A DNA stretch of 64,000 bases, taken from NCBI GenBank assembly GCA_046462535.1, contig JBKGVF010000018.1, forward strand, positions 1 through 64,000, read 5' to 3'. A program made the position numbers and the translations under genes. The stretch comes from JAAZCI01 sp046462535. GTDB lineage: Bacteria; Pseudomonadota; Gammaproteobacteria; Cardiobacteriales; Wohlfahrtiimonadaceae. This document shows positions 42,433 through 51,678 of this stretch, piece by piece. Position 1 is the first letter of the stretch. Each line of letters opens with the position of its first letter. Below the pieces are notes generated by a model. It saw only the letters and a program-made list of their open reading frames with translations. It made no database searches and was not told the origin of the DNA.

Positions 42433-44238
42433 ATGTGTAATGAATCATCCCAAGCATCCCTACAAGCCATACAGAATTGGATGAGGGAGAAGCAGATTGA
42501 TGCCTGGCTAATCTTCAGTGCCGACCCTCATCTATCGGAGTATCTTCCTGATTATTGGAAGATTCGGGAGCGCCTCTCGGGATTTACTGGATCAGCCGGC
42601 ACACTATTGCTGCTCCAAAATGAAGCTCATCTTTGGACGGATAGCCGTTATTGGGTTCAAGCAGAAGAGGAGCTAAAAAACAGCTCAATTACTCTACAAA
42701 AACAGGGAGCTGAAGGTGTATTAAGCTATACACAGTTTCTCTGCCAAACCCTTCCTAAGGGAGCAACCGTTGGCTTACTTAAAGAGACGATCTCTATAGC
42801 CGACTACACCCAGCTAAACAAGCAGCTTACCCAAAAAGGGATTACCCTTACTACTCAAGCACCTCCTGCCGAACTCCTCTTTGCAAAAGCATCCCCATTA
42901 CCAAAGAGCCCACTCTATCAACATGCCCCCCAATTCACACCACACTCAGCTAAGGAGAAGATCGATCGAGTACGACAAACAATGGCACAGCAGGGGACTC
43001 TCTATCACCTTATCTCTAGCTTAGATGATATTGCTTGGCTAACCAATCTAAGAGGAAGTGATGTTGCCTATAACCCACTCTTCTTAAGCTTCCTTCTACT
43101 TACCCCGAAGATGGGCGTTCTCTTTATCGATGAGACAAAAGTCTCACCCTCTATTCGAACTAAACTAGATGCGATTGGAATAACCCTTAAGCCCTATACA
43201 GCTCTCGCCGACGAACTCTCTAGACTCAAACCTGGCACTATCTGGCTTGATCCAAATCGAACCACTGCCGCTACTCTAGCCACCCTCCCGACACAAGTTA
43301 CCCCCCACTTTCAGCTCAATCCATCCACCCTCTTTAAAGCTGAAAAGTCACCTCAAGAGATCGAGCATATTCGTGATGCAATGGTGGAAGATGGGGTTGC
43401 ATTCACCTATTTTCTCTACCATTTTGCGGAGGCTCAACAAAAAGGAGAGCGTATAAGTGAACTCACCATTGCTAAAATGCTTGAAGAGGAGCGGAGAAAA
43501 CGCGCTCACTTTATCTCCTTAAGCTTCGGGACAATTGCTGGCTTTAATCAAAATGGCGCACTCCCCCATTATGCAGCGACGAAGAGCTCCTACTCTTATA
43601 TTGAAGGGGATGGATTACTCCTTATCGATTCTGGCGCACAGTACCAAAATGGCACCACCGATCTTACCCGTGTGTTGCCTGTCGGAAACCCTAGCCAGGC
43701 TCAAAAAAGGGATTATACCCGAGTCTTAAAAGGTCTAATTAATCTTAGTCGCACCCCATTCCCACCAACGGTTACATTAGCTCATCTCGATAGTCTAGCG
43801 CGTGCTCCGCTTTGGCAGGCAGGACTCGACTTTGGGCATGGCACAGGTCATGGTGTCGGCTACTTTCTAAATGTGCATGAAGGGCCTCATATCCTCTCAT
43901 ATCGCGCTACAACAGCGGAAGAGAATATCGCACGCCCAGGACTGATCAGCTCTATCGAACCAGGCCTCTATCGTGAAGAGCGATGGGGGGTACGAATTGA
44001 AAACTTAGGAGTTATTCTTCCCTATAAAACAGAGGAGAGTGAGTTTGGACCATTCTTACATTTTGAAACATTAACTCTAGCCCCTATCGATCGCTCCCTT
44101 ATCCTCCCTACTCTTCTTAATCACGAAGAAGTTGAGTGGCTTAATCAATATCACAGCAAGGTCTATCATAAATTAGCCCCAAAAATTGACGACTCTGCTG
44201 TTAAAAAGTGGCTTAAAGAAGCAACACAACCACTCTAA
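42433..44238 (+). CDS. Aminopeptidase P family protein, three-domain type
   Basis: The 601-residue protein is an Xaa-Pro aminopeptidase of the long form: two creatinase-like N-terminal domains (about 10-145 and 165-310) and a C-terminal M24 metalloprotease domain. Metal ligands appear in LLIDSGAQYQNGTTDLTRVL, HGTGHGVGYFLNVHEGPH, SIEPGLY and VRIENLG. It removes N-terminal residues preceding proline and is probably cytoplasmic, since there is no signal peptide. AAGGAG precedes the ATG at 42433. The longer form differs from the 440-residue PepP of Escherichia coli, so I leave the symbol empty. Confidence 0.93.
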   Translation: MCNESSQASLQAIQNWMREKQIDAWLIFSADPHLSEYLPDYWKIRERLSGFTGSAGTLLLLQNEAHLWTDSRYWVQAEEELKNSSITLQKQGAEGVLSYTQFLCQTLPKGATVGLLKETISIADYTQLNKQLTQKGITLTTQAPPAELLFAKASPLPKSPLYQHAPQFTPHSAKEKIDRVRQTMAQQGTLYHLISSLDDIAWLTNLRGSDVAYNPLFLSFLLLTPKMGVLFIDETKVSPSIRTKLDAIGITLKPYTALADELSRLKPGTIWLDPNRTTAATLATLPTQVTPHFQLNPSTLFKAEKSPQEIEHIRDAMVEDGVAFTYFLYHFAEAQQKGERISELTIAKMLEEERRKRAHFISLSFGTIAGFNQNGALPHYAATKSSYSYIEGDGLLLIDSGAQYQNGTTDLTRVLPVGNPSQAQKRDYTRVLKGLINLSRTPFPPTVTLAHLDSLARAPLWQAGLDFGHGTGHGVGYFLNVHEGPHILSYRATTAEENIARPGLISSIEPGLYREERWGVRIENLGVILPYKTEESEFGPFLHFETLTLAPIDRSLILPTLLNHEEVEWLNQYHSKVYHKLAPKIDDSAVKKWLKEATQPL

Positions 44239-44311
44239 AAATATCCATTTAGTAGCGAAAAATCAGCTAATATAGGTGGGGAGACAACTTAGAAATAGAA
44301 GAAGGAGCAGA

Positions 44312-45220
44312 ATGATCGCCCATCAACAATATGAGTACCGTAAAGGGGTAATTCTCACCCTCTTTTGCTATCTAATCTGGGGGTTATTCCCTATCTATTG
44401 GTATCCTCTCGGAGGAATGGACCCCTACCAATTGATGGCTCAACGGGTCTGTTGGTCACTACTCTTTATCTTTGCTCTCCTCTACTATAGAGGGGAGGGG
44501 CGCATCTTTGCTGAGGCCTTGAAGAATCGAAAAGTACTCTTAATGTTCCTCCTCTCCTCAATGTTGCTCGCCATCAACTGGACCACCTATCTTTGGGCTA
44601 TTAGCAGTAATCGAGTTTTGGATGCTAGCTTAGGGTATTACATTAACCCCCTTGTAAGTATCTTTCTTGGCCGTATCTTTTTACAAGAGCGATTAACGGG
44701 CCCCCAATATTTAGCACTTCTAATCGCCTCTATGGGGGTGCTGTGGCTCGCTTTTTTAGGAGATTCTATCCCCTATGCCGCTCTCCTATTAGCCTTTAGT
44801 TTTGGGTTCTATGGGTTAATTAAACGAATCGTCTCGTTACCAACTGTTCCAGGACTAGCGCTAGAGACACTCTTTATGGCGCCTATTGCGGTCCTCTATC
44901 TGCTCTATGAGTATAGTCAAGGGACCCTTCTCTTCCTCTCTCTCCCCCCATTAAGCATCACAGTTCTCCTCCTATCGGGAGCAGTGACCACAATCCCTCT
45001 TCTCCTCTTCTCAGAAGGGGCAAAAAGGATTCCTCTCTCTTTGATTGGCATCTTGCAATATATCTCACCAACATTACAGTTTTTAGTTGGTATCACTCTG
45101 TTTAGTGAGCTATTTGCATTGAATCAATTAATAGGGTTTGGGTTAGTATGGATGGCCGTTATCCTCTTTATCCTTAGCGAATGGAATAATCACCATACGA
45201 TAAAAAAGGGAGCACTATAA
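44312..45220 (+). CDS. rarD: RarD-like EamA-family permease
   Basis: From the ATG at 44312, preceded by GAAGGAGCAG, the product has 302 residues and about ten membrane helices. The sequence EYRKGVILTLFCYLIWGLFP and the later RVLDASLGYYINPLVSIFLG are characteristic of the RarD group of the drug/metabolite transporter superfamily. RarD was named after a chloramphenicol-sensitivity effect in Pseudomonas, but its substrate is not established, and I do not infer resistance. The stop lies 60 bases before the BCCT gene end on the opposite strand. Confidence 0.88.
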   Translation: MIAHQQYEYRKGVILTLFCYLIWGLFPIYWYPLGGMDPYQLMAQRVCWSLLFIFALLYYRGEGRIFAEALKNRKVLLMFLLSSMLLAINWTTYLWAISSNRVLDASLGYYINPLVSIFLGRIFLQERLTGPQYLALLIASMGVLWLAFLGDSIPYAALLLAFSFGFYGLIKRIVSLPTVPGLALETLFMAPIAVLYLLYEYSQGTLLFLSLPPLSITVLLLSGAVTTIPLLLFSEGAKRIPLSLIGILQYISPTLQFLVGITLFSELFALNQLIGFGLVWMAVILFILSEWNNHHTIKKGAL

Positions 45221-45228
45221 GCGCTCCC
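45202..45228 (-). terminator. Terminator after the BCCT gene
   Basis: A 6-bp GC-rich stem (arms 45208-45213 and 45223-45228) is followed on the minus strand by TTTTTTATC. It lies inside the 3' end of rarD and serves the leftward BCCT transcript. Confidence 0.7.
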
Positions 45229-45279
45229 TCTCCTCTAGTTATAATTATTTGCTCCTTAACTATTCACTAAGACCAGATA

Positions 45280-47385
45280 TTACTGCGGCTGGATATTACT
45301 CCCCTCCTGCCCTAGCTGATAATTTTGGATAAAGTAGAGATGACTGGTGTATTGATCAACAATATCATTGCTAATATTCTCTTTAGAGTATCCCATGATG
45401 TCATATCCTTTGCTTCCATCATCAAGATAGACCTCTGCTCTAAAAAAGTACGCATCTTCACCATCTCCCCGATCTTCCGGCAGTGTATACGGATCATCTT
45501 CATGGTGAGAGTCCTCCCTATGCCCAAAATCTGGCTTAAGGTAGTAACGAGCCTTTACCCGATAGGTGAAGTTTGCATTCTCGCCATGATCTACCACTAA
45601 ACGAATATCACAATCATCAGTGACTGTGATCGTCGCTGGAATCCCCTGCTTATGAAACTCCTCTTTAACCTCTTCGAAAGAGGGCATAACCACCGCACTT
45701 ATAAAGCGCGAAACATGGTCACGACGTGGATAGATCACCAGATTGCGTAACCGTCTCTCCCAGCCACCTGAATTACTACTCGGCTGCGCATACATCTGAG
45801 CCTGCTTGCGAATTTCACTCTTACCATAGTCAACGCGAAAAGCTTTAAAGAGACCATAGATCGCCAGCAGAATAATGATACTAAAGGGGAAAGCCGACAT
45901 CGTCGATACTGTCTGTAATGCCCCAAGTCCCCCTGCTTTCAATAGTACTAGCGCAATAAATCCTGTCATAGAGCTCCAAAAGATTCGCTGCCATAGAGGA
46001 CTGGCCTCTTTTGATGGCTTACTCGCCAACATATCCATCACCAATGCACCTGAATCAGCGCTCGTTACAAAAAAGACCGCCACCATCATCACAGCAATAA
46101 ATGAGACCACCTGCTGAACGATAGCAGATGCAGGGAAATTTTCGATAAACGCAAAGAGTGCTAAAGCGCTATCGGTATCTACAGCCTCTTTAATTGCGGT
46201 AACACCGCCACTGCTGATCATATCGATGGCAGAGTTTCCAAAGGTTGTCATCCATAAAAAGGTAAATCCTGCAGGAATTAGCAATACCCCTCCAACAAAG
46301 TTACGGATGGTGCGCCCCCGAGAGATTCGGGCAATAAACATCCCAACAAAGGGGGACCAAGCAATCCACCAGCCCCAGTAAGGAATTGTCCAACCACCAA
46401 GCCACCCTTGAGTTCGGGCATTCTCTCCCTTTGGGGCATAAGCATATAGATTTAATGTCTTATTGATAATATCAGAGATATATGCGCCAGTATTTTGAAT
46501 TAATGCCTGAAGCAGATAGACCACCTTACCCCCAAAAAAGAAGACGAAAAGAAGCAGTAAGCCTGCTAAAAGCAGGTTGAGCTCAGAGAGAATTTTGATC
46601 CCTTTATCGAGCCCTAAACTTACCGAGAGAGTTGCCGCAGCAGTGGTAATCACGATCAATACCATCTGCGTATTAGCATTCACCTCAATCAAGGAGGGAA
46701 AGAGGTAATTAAGCCCAGTATTAATCTGCACTACCCCAAACCCTAAGGTAGTTGCCACTCCAAAAACAGTACCTACAACAGCAAAGATATCGATAGTATC
46801 GCCCCATCGACCATAGATGCGCTCCCCAATAATGGGATAGAGAGCCGAACGAACTGCTAAAGGGAGATTCATACGAAAACTAAAATAAGCAAGAATTAAT
46901 CCCATCACCCCATAGATGGCCCAAGCATGAAGCCCCCAATGAAAAAAGGTAATATTCATCGCCTCTTTAGCTGCCGCTGCTGTTTCAGCATCACCTGCCG
47001 GGGGATAGAGATAGTGAAGGACAGGCTCTGCTACCCCAAAAAACATAATTCCGATCCCCATCCCTGTTGAGAAGAGCATCGCAAACCAACTGGTATTACT
47101 ATATGCAGGCTCCGAATGATCAGGCCCTAACTTAATGTTGCCGTAGCGGCTCACCGCTGCAAAGATAAATGCGCCAAGCATAATGCCCACCGCTAACAGG
47201 TAATACCAGCTTAAGTTATCGGTAATCCAATCCTGAATAGTATTAAAAAAGACCTCTGCATTTGAGTGAAAAAGTGCAACTAAAACCGCTAGTATAATAA
47301 TTAGATTAGCCCCGATAAAGATGGGGAGGTTTAGTCGTGAATAGAATCGATCGGTTTGATTATGTTCTACACCGGTTGCCGACAT
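45280..47385 (-). CDS. BCCT-family choline/betaine transporter, BetT-like
   Basis: The 701-residue protein belongs to the betaine/choline/carnitine transporters. It has twelve membrane helices (about 20-520), the glycine motif GMGIGIMFFGVAEP (about 110-123) and the central WTIPYWGWWIAWSPFVGMFIAR with the aromatic box. A cytoplasmic C-terminal domain of about 160 residues follows, as in BetT, including RRDHVSRFISAVVMPSFEEV and an acidic EDSHHEDDPYTLPEDRGDG loop. Such transporters are proton- or sodium-coupled and often osmotically regulated. AAGGA precedes the ATG. A promoter-terminator unit lies upstream. I lean toward choline rather than betaine from length and sequence. Confidence 0.9.
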   Translation of the reverse strand: MSATGVEHNQTDRFYSRLNLPIFIGANLIIILAVLVALFHSNAEVFFNTIQDWITDNLSWYYLLAVGIMLGAFIFAAVSRYGNIKLGPDHSEPAYSNTSWFAMLFSTGMGIGIMFFGVAEPVLHYLYPPAGDAETAAAAKEAMNITFFHWGLHAWAIYGVMGLILAYFSFRMNLPLAVRSALYPIIGERIYGRWGDTIDIFAVVGTVFGVATTLGFGVVQINTGLNYLFPSLIEVNANTQMVLIVITTAAATLSVSLGLDKGIKILSELNLLLAGLLLLFVFFFGGKVVYLLQALIQNTGAYISDIINKTLNLYAYAPKGENARTQGWLGGWTIPYWGWWIAWSPFVGMFIARISRGRTIRNFVGGVLLIPAGFTFLWMTTFGNSAIDMISSGGVTAIKEAVDTDSALALFAFIENFPASAIVQQVVSFIAVMMVAVFFVTSADSGALVMDMLASKPSKEASPLWQRIFWSSMTGFIALVLLKAGGLGALQTVSTMSAFPFSIIILLAIYGLFKAFRVDYGKSEIRKQAQMYAQPSSNSGGWERRLRNLVIYPRRDHVSRFISAVVMPSFEEVKEEFHKQGIPATITVTDDCDIRLVVDHGENANFTYRVKARYYLKPDFGHREDSHHEDDPYTLPEDRGDGEDAYFFRAEVYLDDGSKGYDIMGYSKENISNDIVDQYTSHLYFIQNYQLGQEGSNIQPQ

Positions 47386-47481
47386 AATGGATATCCTTCC
47401 TCTAGCTTTGACACCTCAGTCACCCGATTGGTAATGGGTGCAAAATATAGAGATTTGTAGTATTAAAAATATAATTGAAGA

Positions 47482-47572
47482 CAAAAAAATAGGGTTGACC
47501 TAGAGATAGTCAACCCTTACATCTTCCAATCAAGAGGTGCGCTATTATAGCAACTGCATCATAATCTATCAA
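47482..47572 (-). ncRNA. Putative promoter-terminator unit (~56-nt RNA or attenuated leader) upstream of the BCCT gene
   Basis: On the minus strand a -35 TTGATA (47567-47572) and a perfect -10 TATAAT (47544-47549) are separated by 17 bases, predicting a start near 47538. About 20 bases later comes a 9-bp perfect stem (arms 47491-47499 and 47509-47517) followed by TATTTTTTTG, a complete rho-independent terminator. The resulting RNA would be about 56 bases. It lies 97 bases before the BCCT ATG, so the element is either a small RNA or a leader whose terminator must be bypassed for transporter expression. The rest of the 391-base gap (47386-47776) holds no other gene I can see; a plus-strand TATAAT at 47642-47647 lacks a -35. 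Confidence 0.6.
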
Positions 47573-47776
47573 GTTTTGCTCCCCTGTCGATCCTTTACCG
47601 AATAATCGATCCCTTTCTCCCCGCTACTGATAAATCTGTTATATAATATGGAGAACTTTTATCCGACACTCCACCCATTTGAAATAGAGTAACGTCATCT
47701 TTTAAGAGATAGATTTAAATAAACAGTGGTTAAACAGGTGGTAGTACTCCTTTAATTTATAGAACCAACAAGTGAC

Positions 47777-48232
47777 ATGAGAAGTATCGACTCCATTATG
47801 CGTCTTATCCCCCTCCTTCTATTTACCCTCCCGATAGCGATAGCACAGACGATCTCCATTGATGTGCTGACCCCCCTAGAGAGAGAACAAGATCTCTTTA
47901 CGGCCTCAGTAATTCATCGAATAATGCAGACTCAAGAGGAGAAGGTAACCGAAGGTATGATGACGCCATTTGAATCACGCTGCATCGCTACCAACACGGT
48001 AGATCTATTAGGTACCCCCAATGCAGATCGCTTCACTCAAATTACAGAACGAAGCCTCTTAGGTATTGAGCCGAGCCTACAAGATGAACGCTTTATCGCC
48101 GAAATTAGTGAGCGCTATCTTATCTATCTACAACTAATCGCCAATCAGTGTACTATTGAGCAGGAACGGCTCAATCACCGTGAGGAGATGGAGCAATCGT
48201 CAACTGAGGAGTCGCCATCATTACCCAACTAG
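47777..48232 (+). CDS. Small exported protein of unknown function
   Basis: The 151-residue product has a signal peptide; the hydrophobic core LIPLLLFTLPIAIA is followed by a predicted cleavage near AIAQ. An alternative ATG at 47798 would begin directly at MRLIPLL. The mature part is helical and charged, with two cysteines (ESRC and NQC) that could pair in the periplasm, and ends in a Ser/Glu/Pro-rich tail. I recognise no family. It precedes engB by nine bases and probably shares its transcript. No ribosome-binding site is clear at either start. Confidence 0.65.
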   Translation: MRSIDSIMRLIPLLLFTLPIAIAQTISIDVLTPLEREQDLFTASVIHRIMQTQEEKVTEGMMTPFESRCIATNTVDLLGTPNADRFTQITERSLLGIEPSLQDERFIAEISERYLIYLQLIANQCTIEQERLNHREEMEQSSTEESPSLPN

Positions 48233-48253
48233 AGCAGATCAATGAGGAGCAAG

Positions 48254-48919
48254 ATGAGTCAACACACCCCCCCTATCGATATTAGAAGGCATCTACAGAA
48301 AACCCAATTTTTTACTAGTGCTAATGAGCTCTCTCAACTTCCTAAAAGTCAGGCAGAGATAGCTTTTGCCGGTCGATCGAATGCAGGCAAGTCTAGCGCA
48401 CTGAATCGTATTACCGGTATCCGCAATCTCGCGCGCACGAGTAAAACTCCAGGACGCACTCAACTAATTAACTACTTTGAGATTGAGCCTGAACTCTTTT
48501 TAGTGGACCTACCCGGTTATGGATATGCTAAAGTTCCTGAACGAATTAAGCTTCATTGGCAGTCGGTACTACAAGCCTATTTTGAGGAGCGGGAAGCCCT
48601 CAATCAACTCATTATGGTGATGGATGTTCGTCGCCCTCTTACAGAACTTGATACACAGATGTTGCACTGGTGTGAGGCGAGTGATCTACCAACCCATATT
48701 CTCTTAACAAAAGCCGATAAGTTAACCCGAAATCATGGCAATCAAGCACTAATGAAGGTACAAAAAGAGATCGCTGGATACGATAATCTTGTAACAGCGC
48801 AACTCTTTTCGGCAACAAAGCCTGAGATCGGCTTAGCTCAGCTCCATGAGCTCATTGGTGAATGGCTCACCTTCCACCTTTTTCCTGAACTTGATGATCT
48901 AATCGATGAGGAACTGTAA
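48254..48919 (+). CDS. engB: Ribosome biogenesis GTPase EngB (YihA)
   Basis: EngB is an essential GTPase acting in 50S subunit assembly. From the ATG at 48254 (GAGGAG four bases upstream) it has 221 residues. The P-loop is AGRSNAGKSSALN, switch I threonine in KTPGRTQ, switch II DLPGYGYAKVP, the specificity motif TKAD and a terminal SATKPEIG. The switch II sequence is diagnostic of this family. It is followed by glk. EngB is commonly next to a cytochrome c4 gene in proteobacteria; that neighbour is absent. Confidence 0.96.
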   Translation: MSQHTPPIDIRRHLQKTQFFTSANELSQLPKSQAEIAFAGRSNAGKSSALNRITGIRNLARTSKTPGRTQLINYFEIEPELFLVDLPGYGYAKVPERIKLHWQSVLQAYFEEREALNQLIMVMDVRRPLTELDTQMLHWCEASDLPTHILLTKADKLTRNHGNQALMKVQKEIAGYDNLVTAQLFSATKPEIGLAQLHELIGEWLTFHLFPELDDLIDEEL

Positions 48920-48925
48920 AGCGCA

Positions 48926-49942
48926 ATGACTAAAATTAATGAGATGATCCTTAGTGACAAACCTCTACTTATTGCTGATTTAGGAGGAACATTTGCTCAA
49001 GTAGCACTCTACAACCCTAAAACAGAGGCGATTACTGAGATAGAGAATCTCTCATCTCGAAATTATGCTTCTCCTTTGGCACTCTTAACCTCTTACCTTA
49101 ACACCATCAATATGGACACCTACCAACTCGGAGGGGCCATAGTTGCAATTGCGGCAACACTAACTGAGGATAAGGTAGTCTTAAGTAATATTGAGTGGCG
49201 CTTTTCCCAGAACAATCTAGAGCAGAGTTTAGGTGTGCCTCTCGTTATGCTAAATGACTTTGAAGCGCTCGCCTTCTCTTTAGATCGCTTAACGCCTAAG
49301 ATGCTAGCGCCCCTCTCCCCCCACTCTGTAACTTATATCTCAAGTGAATACTTTATGGAGAGTCCAAAACTCGTCATTGGACCTGGCACAGGATTTGGCT
49401 CTGCACTTCTATCAGGACCAAAAGGAATGCGCTCTGCCTACGCTGCAGAAGGGGGGTATATCCGTTATGCACCCCATGATGCAACCGCACGTGAGCTCTG
49501 TACAATAGCCCGCCGTTTAACTCCAGAGAAGAGTGAGTTTATTGTTGAAGACTGGCTATCAGGCAGCCGGGGAATTCCTCTCTTAATTGAAACTATGAGT
49601 ATTCTGCACAACCGCCGATCAGGATTTACCGATGCAAAGGGATTAACCCGCGCATTAGCCGAAGATGATCCTTTTGCCCATATGATATTGAATCGTTATC
49701 TTGCCATGGTAGGTGCTGTCGCTGGTGATCTCTTCATTGCGACAGGAGCGGAAGTGCTCTATCTTGGGGGTGGATTACTTCCTCGTCTCTACAAGTGGAG
49801 TATTGCACGCCACTTTCAAACCAATTTTAGCAATACACCTCGCCTTTCACATTACCTATCGGAGATACCTTGCGCTATCATCATTGAACCTGATGCTACC
49901 TTAATGGGGGTTGCACACTATATTGATCTGCAAGGAACATAA
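48926..49942 (+). CDS. glk: Glucokinase
   Basis: Glk phosphorylates glucose with ATP to give glucose 6-phosphate. The 338-residue protein is a proteobacterial group A glucokinase rather than a ROK kinase: phosphate loop LIADLGGTFAQVALY, the catalytic LNDFEALAFS, and GPGTGFGSALL. The C-terminal part includes LYLGGGLLPRL. Immediately downstream is a HexR-like regulator, a pairing known from Pseudomonas and Vibrio sugar gene clusters. A GAGGAACTG lies before the ATG. Confidence 0.93.
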   Translation: MTKINEMILSDKPLLIADLGGTFAQVALYNPKTEAITEIENLSSRNYASPLALLTSYLNTINMDTYQLGGAIVAIAATLTEDKVVLSNIEWRFSQNNLEQSLGVPLVMLNDFEALAFSLDRLTPKMLAPLSPHSVTYISSEYFMESPKLVIGPGTGFGSALLSGPKGMRSAYAAEGGYIRYAPHDATARELCTIARRLTPEKSEFIVEDWLSGSRGIPLLIETMSILHNRRSGFTDAKGLTRALAEDDPFAHMILNRYLAMVGAVAGDLFIATGAEVLYLGGGLLPRLYKWSIARHFQTNFSNTPRLSHYLSEIPCAIIIEPDATLMGVAHYIDLQGT

Positions 49943-49945
49943 ATT

Positions 49946-50782
49946 ATGCTCTCACATATCCAAAACTATTATGCACAACTACGCAAATCTGAAGCTAAAG
50001 TAGCAGATTGGGTATTGGCCCATCCCAATGAGACTGTCGAACTCTCCATTAGCGCATTAGCTGAAAAAGTTGGTGTCTCTGAGCCAACCATTATGCGCTT
50101 TTGTCGAGCATTAAATTATGATGGATTTCATACCTTTAAAAAGCTCCTCGCAGAGAGTCTCAATGCTGGCGTTCCTTTTGTTCATAGCTCTGTCTCCTCT
50201 CACGATTCTGTTGAGAGCATCATCTCTAAATTGATTGATCAATCAAGTGCAGCACTCCTTAAAACTAAACGCTATCTCGATCCTGAAGAGTTAGAGAAAG
50301 CAATCGAGCTTCTAGAAGAGACAAAACAGGTGATCTGTATCGGTCATGGAATTTCAGGTGTAGTAGCTAATGATATGCAACAGAAATTATTGCGGGTAGG
50401 CATTCCTGTAACTGCTCATACGGACCACCATGTTCACTCCCTTGCTGCTAGTCTACTAACCCCCGATGATACGATGATTGCCGTCTCCCATACCGGGAAA
50501 AGCCAAGATATCATTGACTCTGCAGAGTTTGCCCTAAAAAATGGTGCTGCGGTTATTTCGCTTACTCCAAAAGATTCCCCCTTAGGAGAGCTCTCTACTG
50601 TCGTATTAGAATCTGGCGCCAAAGAAGATACCTCCGAATATATGCCGATGATCTCTCGTTTAGCCGATCTTGCAATTGTCGATATTCTTCTCGTCACCCT
50701 TGCGCTTAAAAAAGGGCCGGAGTTTAGAATAGCTATGGAAAATTCATTGAAAATTATCGATGCTAAGCGGATTAAAAAGTGA
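49946..50782 (+). CDS. hexR: RpiR-family regulator, HexR-like
   Basis: The 278-residue protein has an N-terminal HTH_6 domain (about 1-80; ISALAEKVGVSEPTIMRFCRAL) and a C-terminal SIS sugar-phosphate-binding domain (about 125-250; ICIGHGISGVVANDMQQKLL). HexR represses central carbon genes and responds to 2-keto-3-deoxy-6-phosphogluconate. Its place directly after glk agrees with a HexR role. I see no HexR operator with certainty in the upstream gap of three bases, so it must act elsewhere. The stop overlaps the truA GTG. Confidence 0.85.
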   Translation: MLSHIQNYYAQLRKSEAKVADWVLAHPNETVELSISALAEKVGVSEPTIMRFCRALNYDGFHTFKKLLAESLNAGVPFVHSSVSSHDSVESIISKLIDQSSAALLKTKRYLDPEELEKAIELLEETKQVICIGHGISGVVANDMQQKLLRVGIPVTAHTDHHVHSLAASLLTPDDTMIAVSHTGKSQDIIDSAEFALKNGAAVISLTPKDSPLGELSTVVLESGAKEDTSEYMPMISRLADLAIVDILLVTLALKKGPEFRIAMENSLKIIDAKRIKK

Positions 50783-51555
50783 CAGAAAAGAGTATACAGC
50801 GCTATGCGCTAACGGTGGAGTATGATGGCACCCACTTCAAAGGATGGCAAAAACAGGAGAGTCCACCTGTTCGCTCTGTCGAAGAGGTATTAACGGCAGC
50901 CTTAACAAAGGTTGCGAACGAACCGATTCTTCCGATTGCTGCCGGACGAACAGACGCTGGCGTTCATGCTAATAATTTAATTGTTCACTTCGATACCTAT
51001 GCAGAGCGCACCCCCTACTCTTGGCTGCTTGGGCTAAATAGTAATCTGCCAGATGATTGTGCCGTTAAACAGATTGTACCCGTCTCTTTAGAGTTTCATG
51101 CTCGCCATAGTGCAATCGCCCGTCATTACCGATACCGTATTCACAATAGTCCCTACCGCTCAGCCCTCTCCCGTACCTATGCCTCTTGGATACGCTATCC
51201 ACTTGATAGCGATGCAATGCAGAGAGCTGCCCAGGCACTCATTGGTGAACATGACTTCTCTGCCTTCCGCTCAAGTGAGTGTCAATCCCACTCCACTATG
51301 CGCTCTGTTTATGAGATAAAGATCACTCATAGAGGCACCGATCTCTATTTTGATCTCAAAGCCAATGCCTTTTTACATCATATGGCGCGAAATATTGTTG
51401 GTACACTCCTTGAGGTTGGACGGGGAAGGCAGCCCGTTGAATATATCAAAGAGGTACTTCTGAGTCGTGACCGACGTTTAGGAGGGATCAATGCCCCCCC
51501 ACAGGGGCTATATTTAGAAGAGGTCATTTACCCTAATGGCTTGCTACCAAAGTAG
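50779..51555 (+). CDS. truA: tRNA pseudouridine synthase A
   Basis: TruA makes pseudouridine at tRNA positions 38-40. The 258-residue protein starts at a GTG that overlaps the hexR TGA by four bases. The catalytic Asp lies in AAGRTDAGVHANN, and YDGTHFKGWQ, FHARHSAIARHYRYRI and FLHHMARNIVGTL are all typical. It is the third gene of glk-hexR-truA, an unusual partnership with no obvious functional link. Length is normal. Confidence 0.96.
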   Translation: MTEKSIQRYALTVEYDGTHFKGWQKQESPPVRSVEEVLTAALTKVANEPILPIAAGRTDAGVHANNLIVHFDTYAERTPYSWLLGLNSNLPDDCAVKQIVPVSLEFHARHSAIARHYRYRIHNSPYRSALSRTYASWIRYPLDSDAMQRAAQALIGEHDFSAFRSSECQSHSTMRSVYEIKITHRGTDLYFDLKANAFLHHMARNIVGTLLEVGRGRQPVEYIKEVLLSRDRRLGGINAPPQGLYLEEVIYPNGLLPK

Positions 51556-51593
51556 CCCCTTTAATGAGAAACTCATCAAAGATTGGTAAAATG

Positions 51594-51637
51594 AGTGGAA
51601 ATATCAATAGGTGTGGCGATATCCACTAACAATTTTT
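51594..51637 (+). promoter_or_regulatory. Possible hairpin/attenuator between truA and trpS
   Basis: An imperfect hairpin (arms 51594-51605 and 51618-51627) precedes TTTTT at 51633-51637, in the 123-base gap before trpS. It could end the truA transcript or act as an attenuator for trpS. I see no tryptophan leader peptide with confidence, and the stem is interrupted. Confidence 0.35.
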
Positions 51638-51678
51638 GGCACGCCCCCTACTTATTTATTAAAAAAGAGGAATAATTC

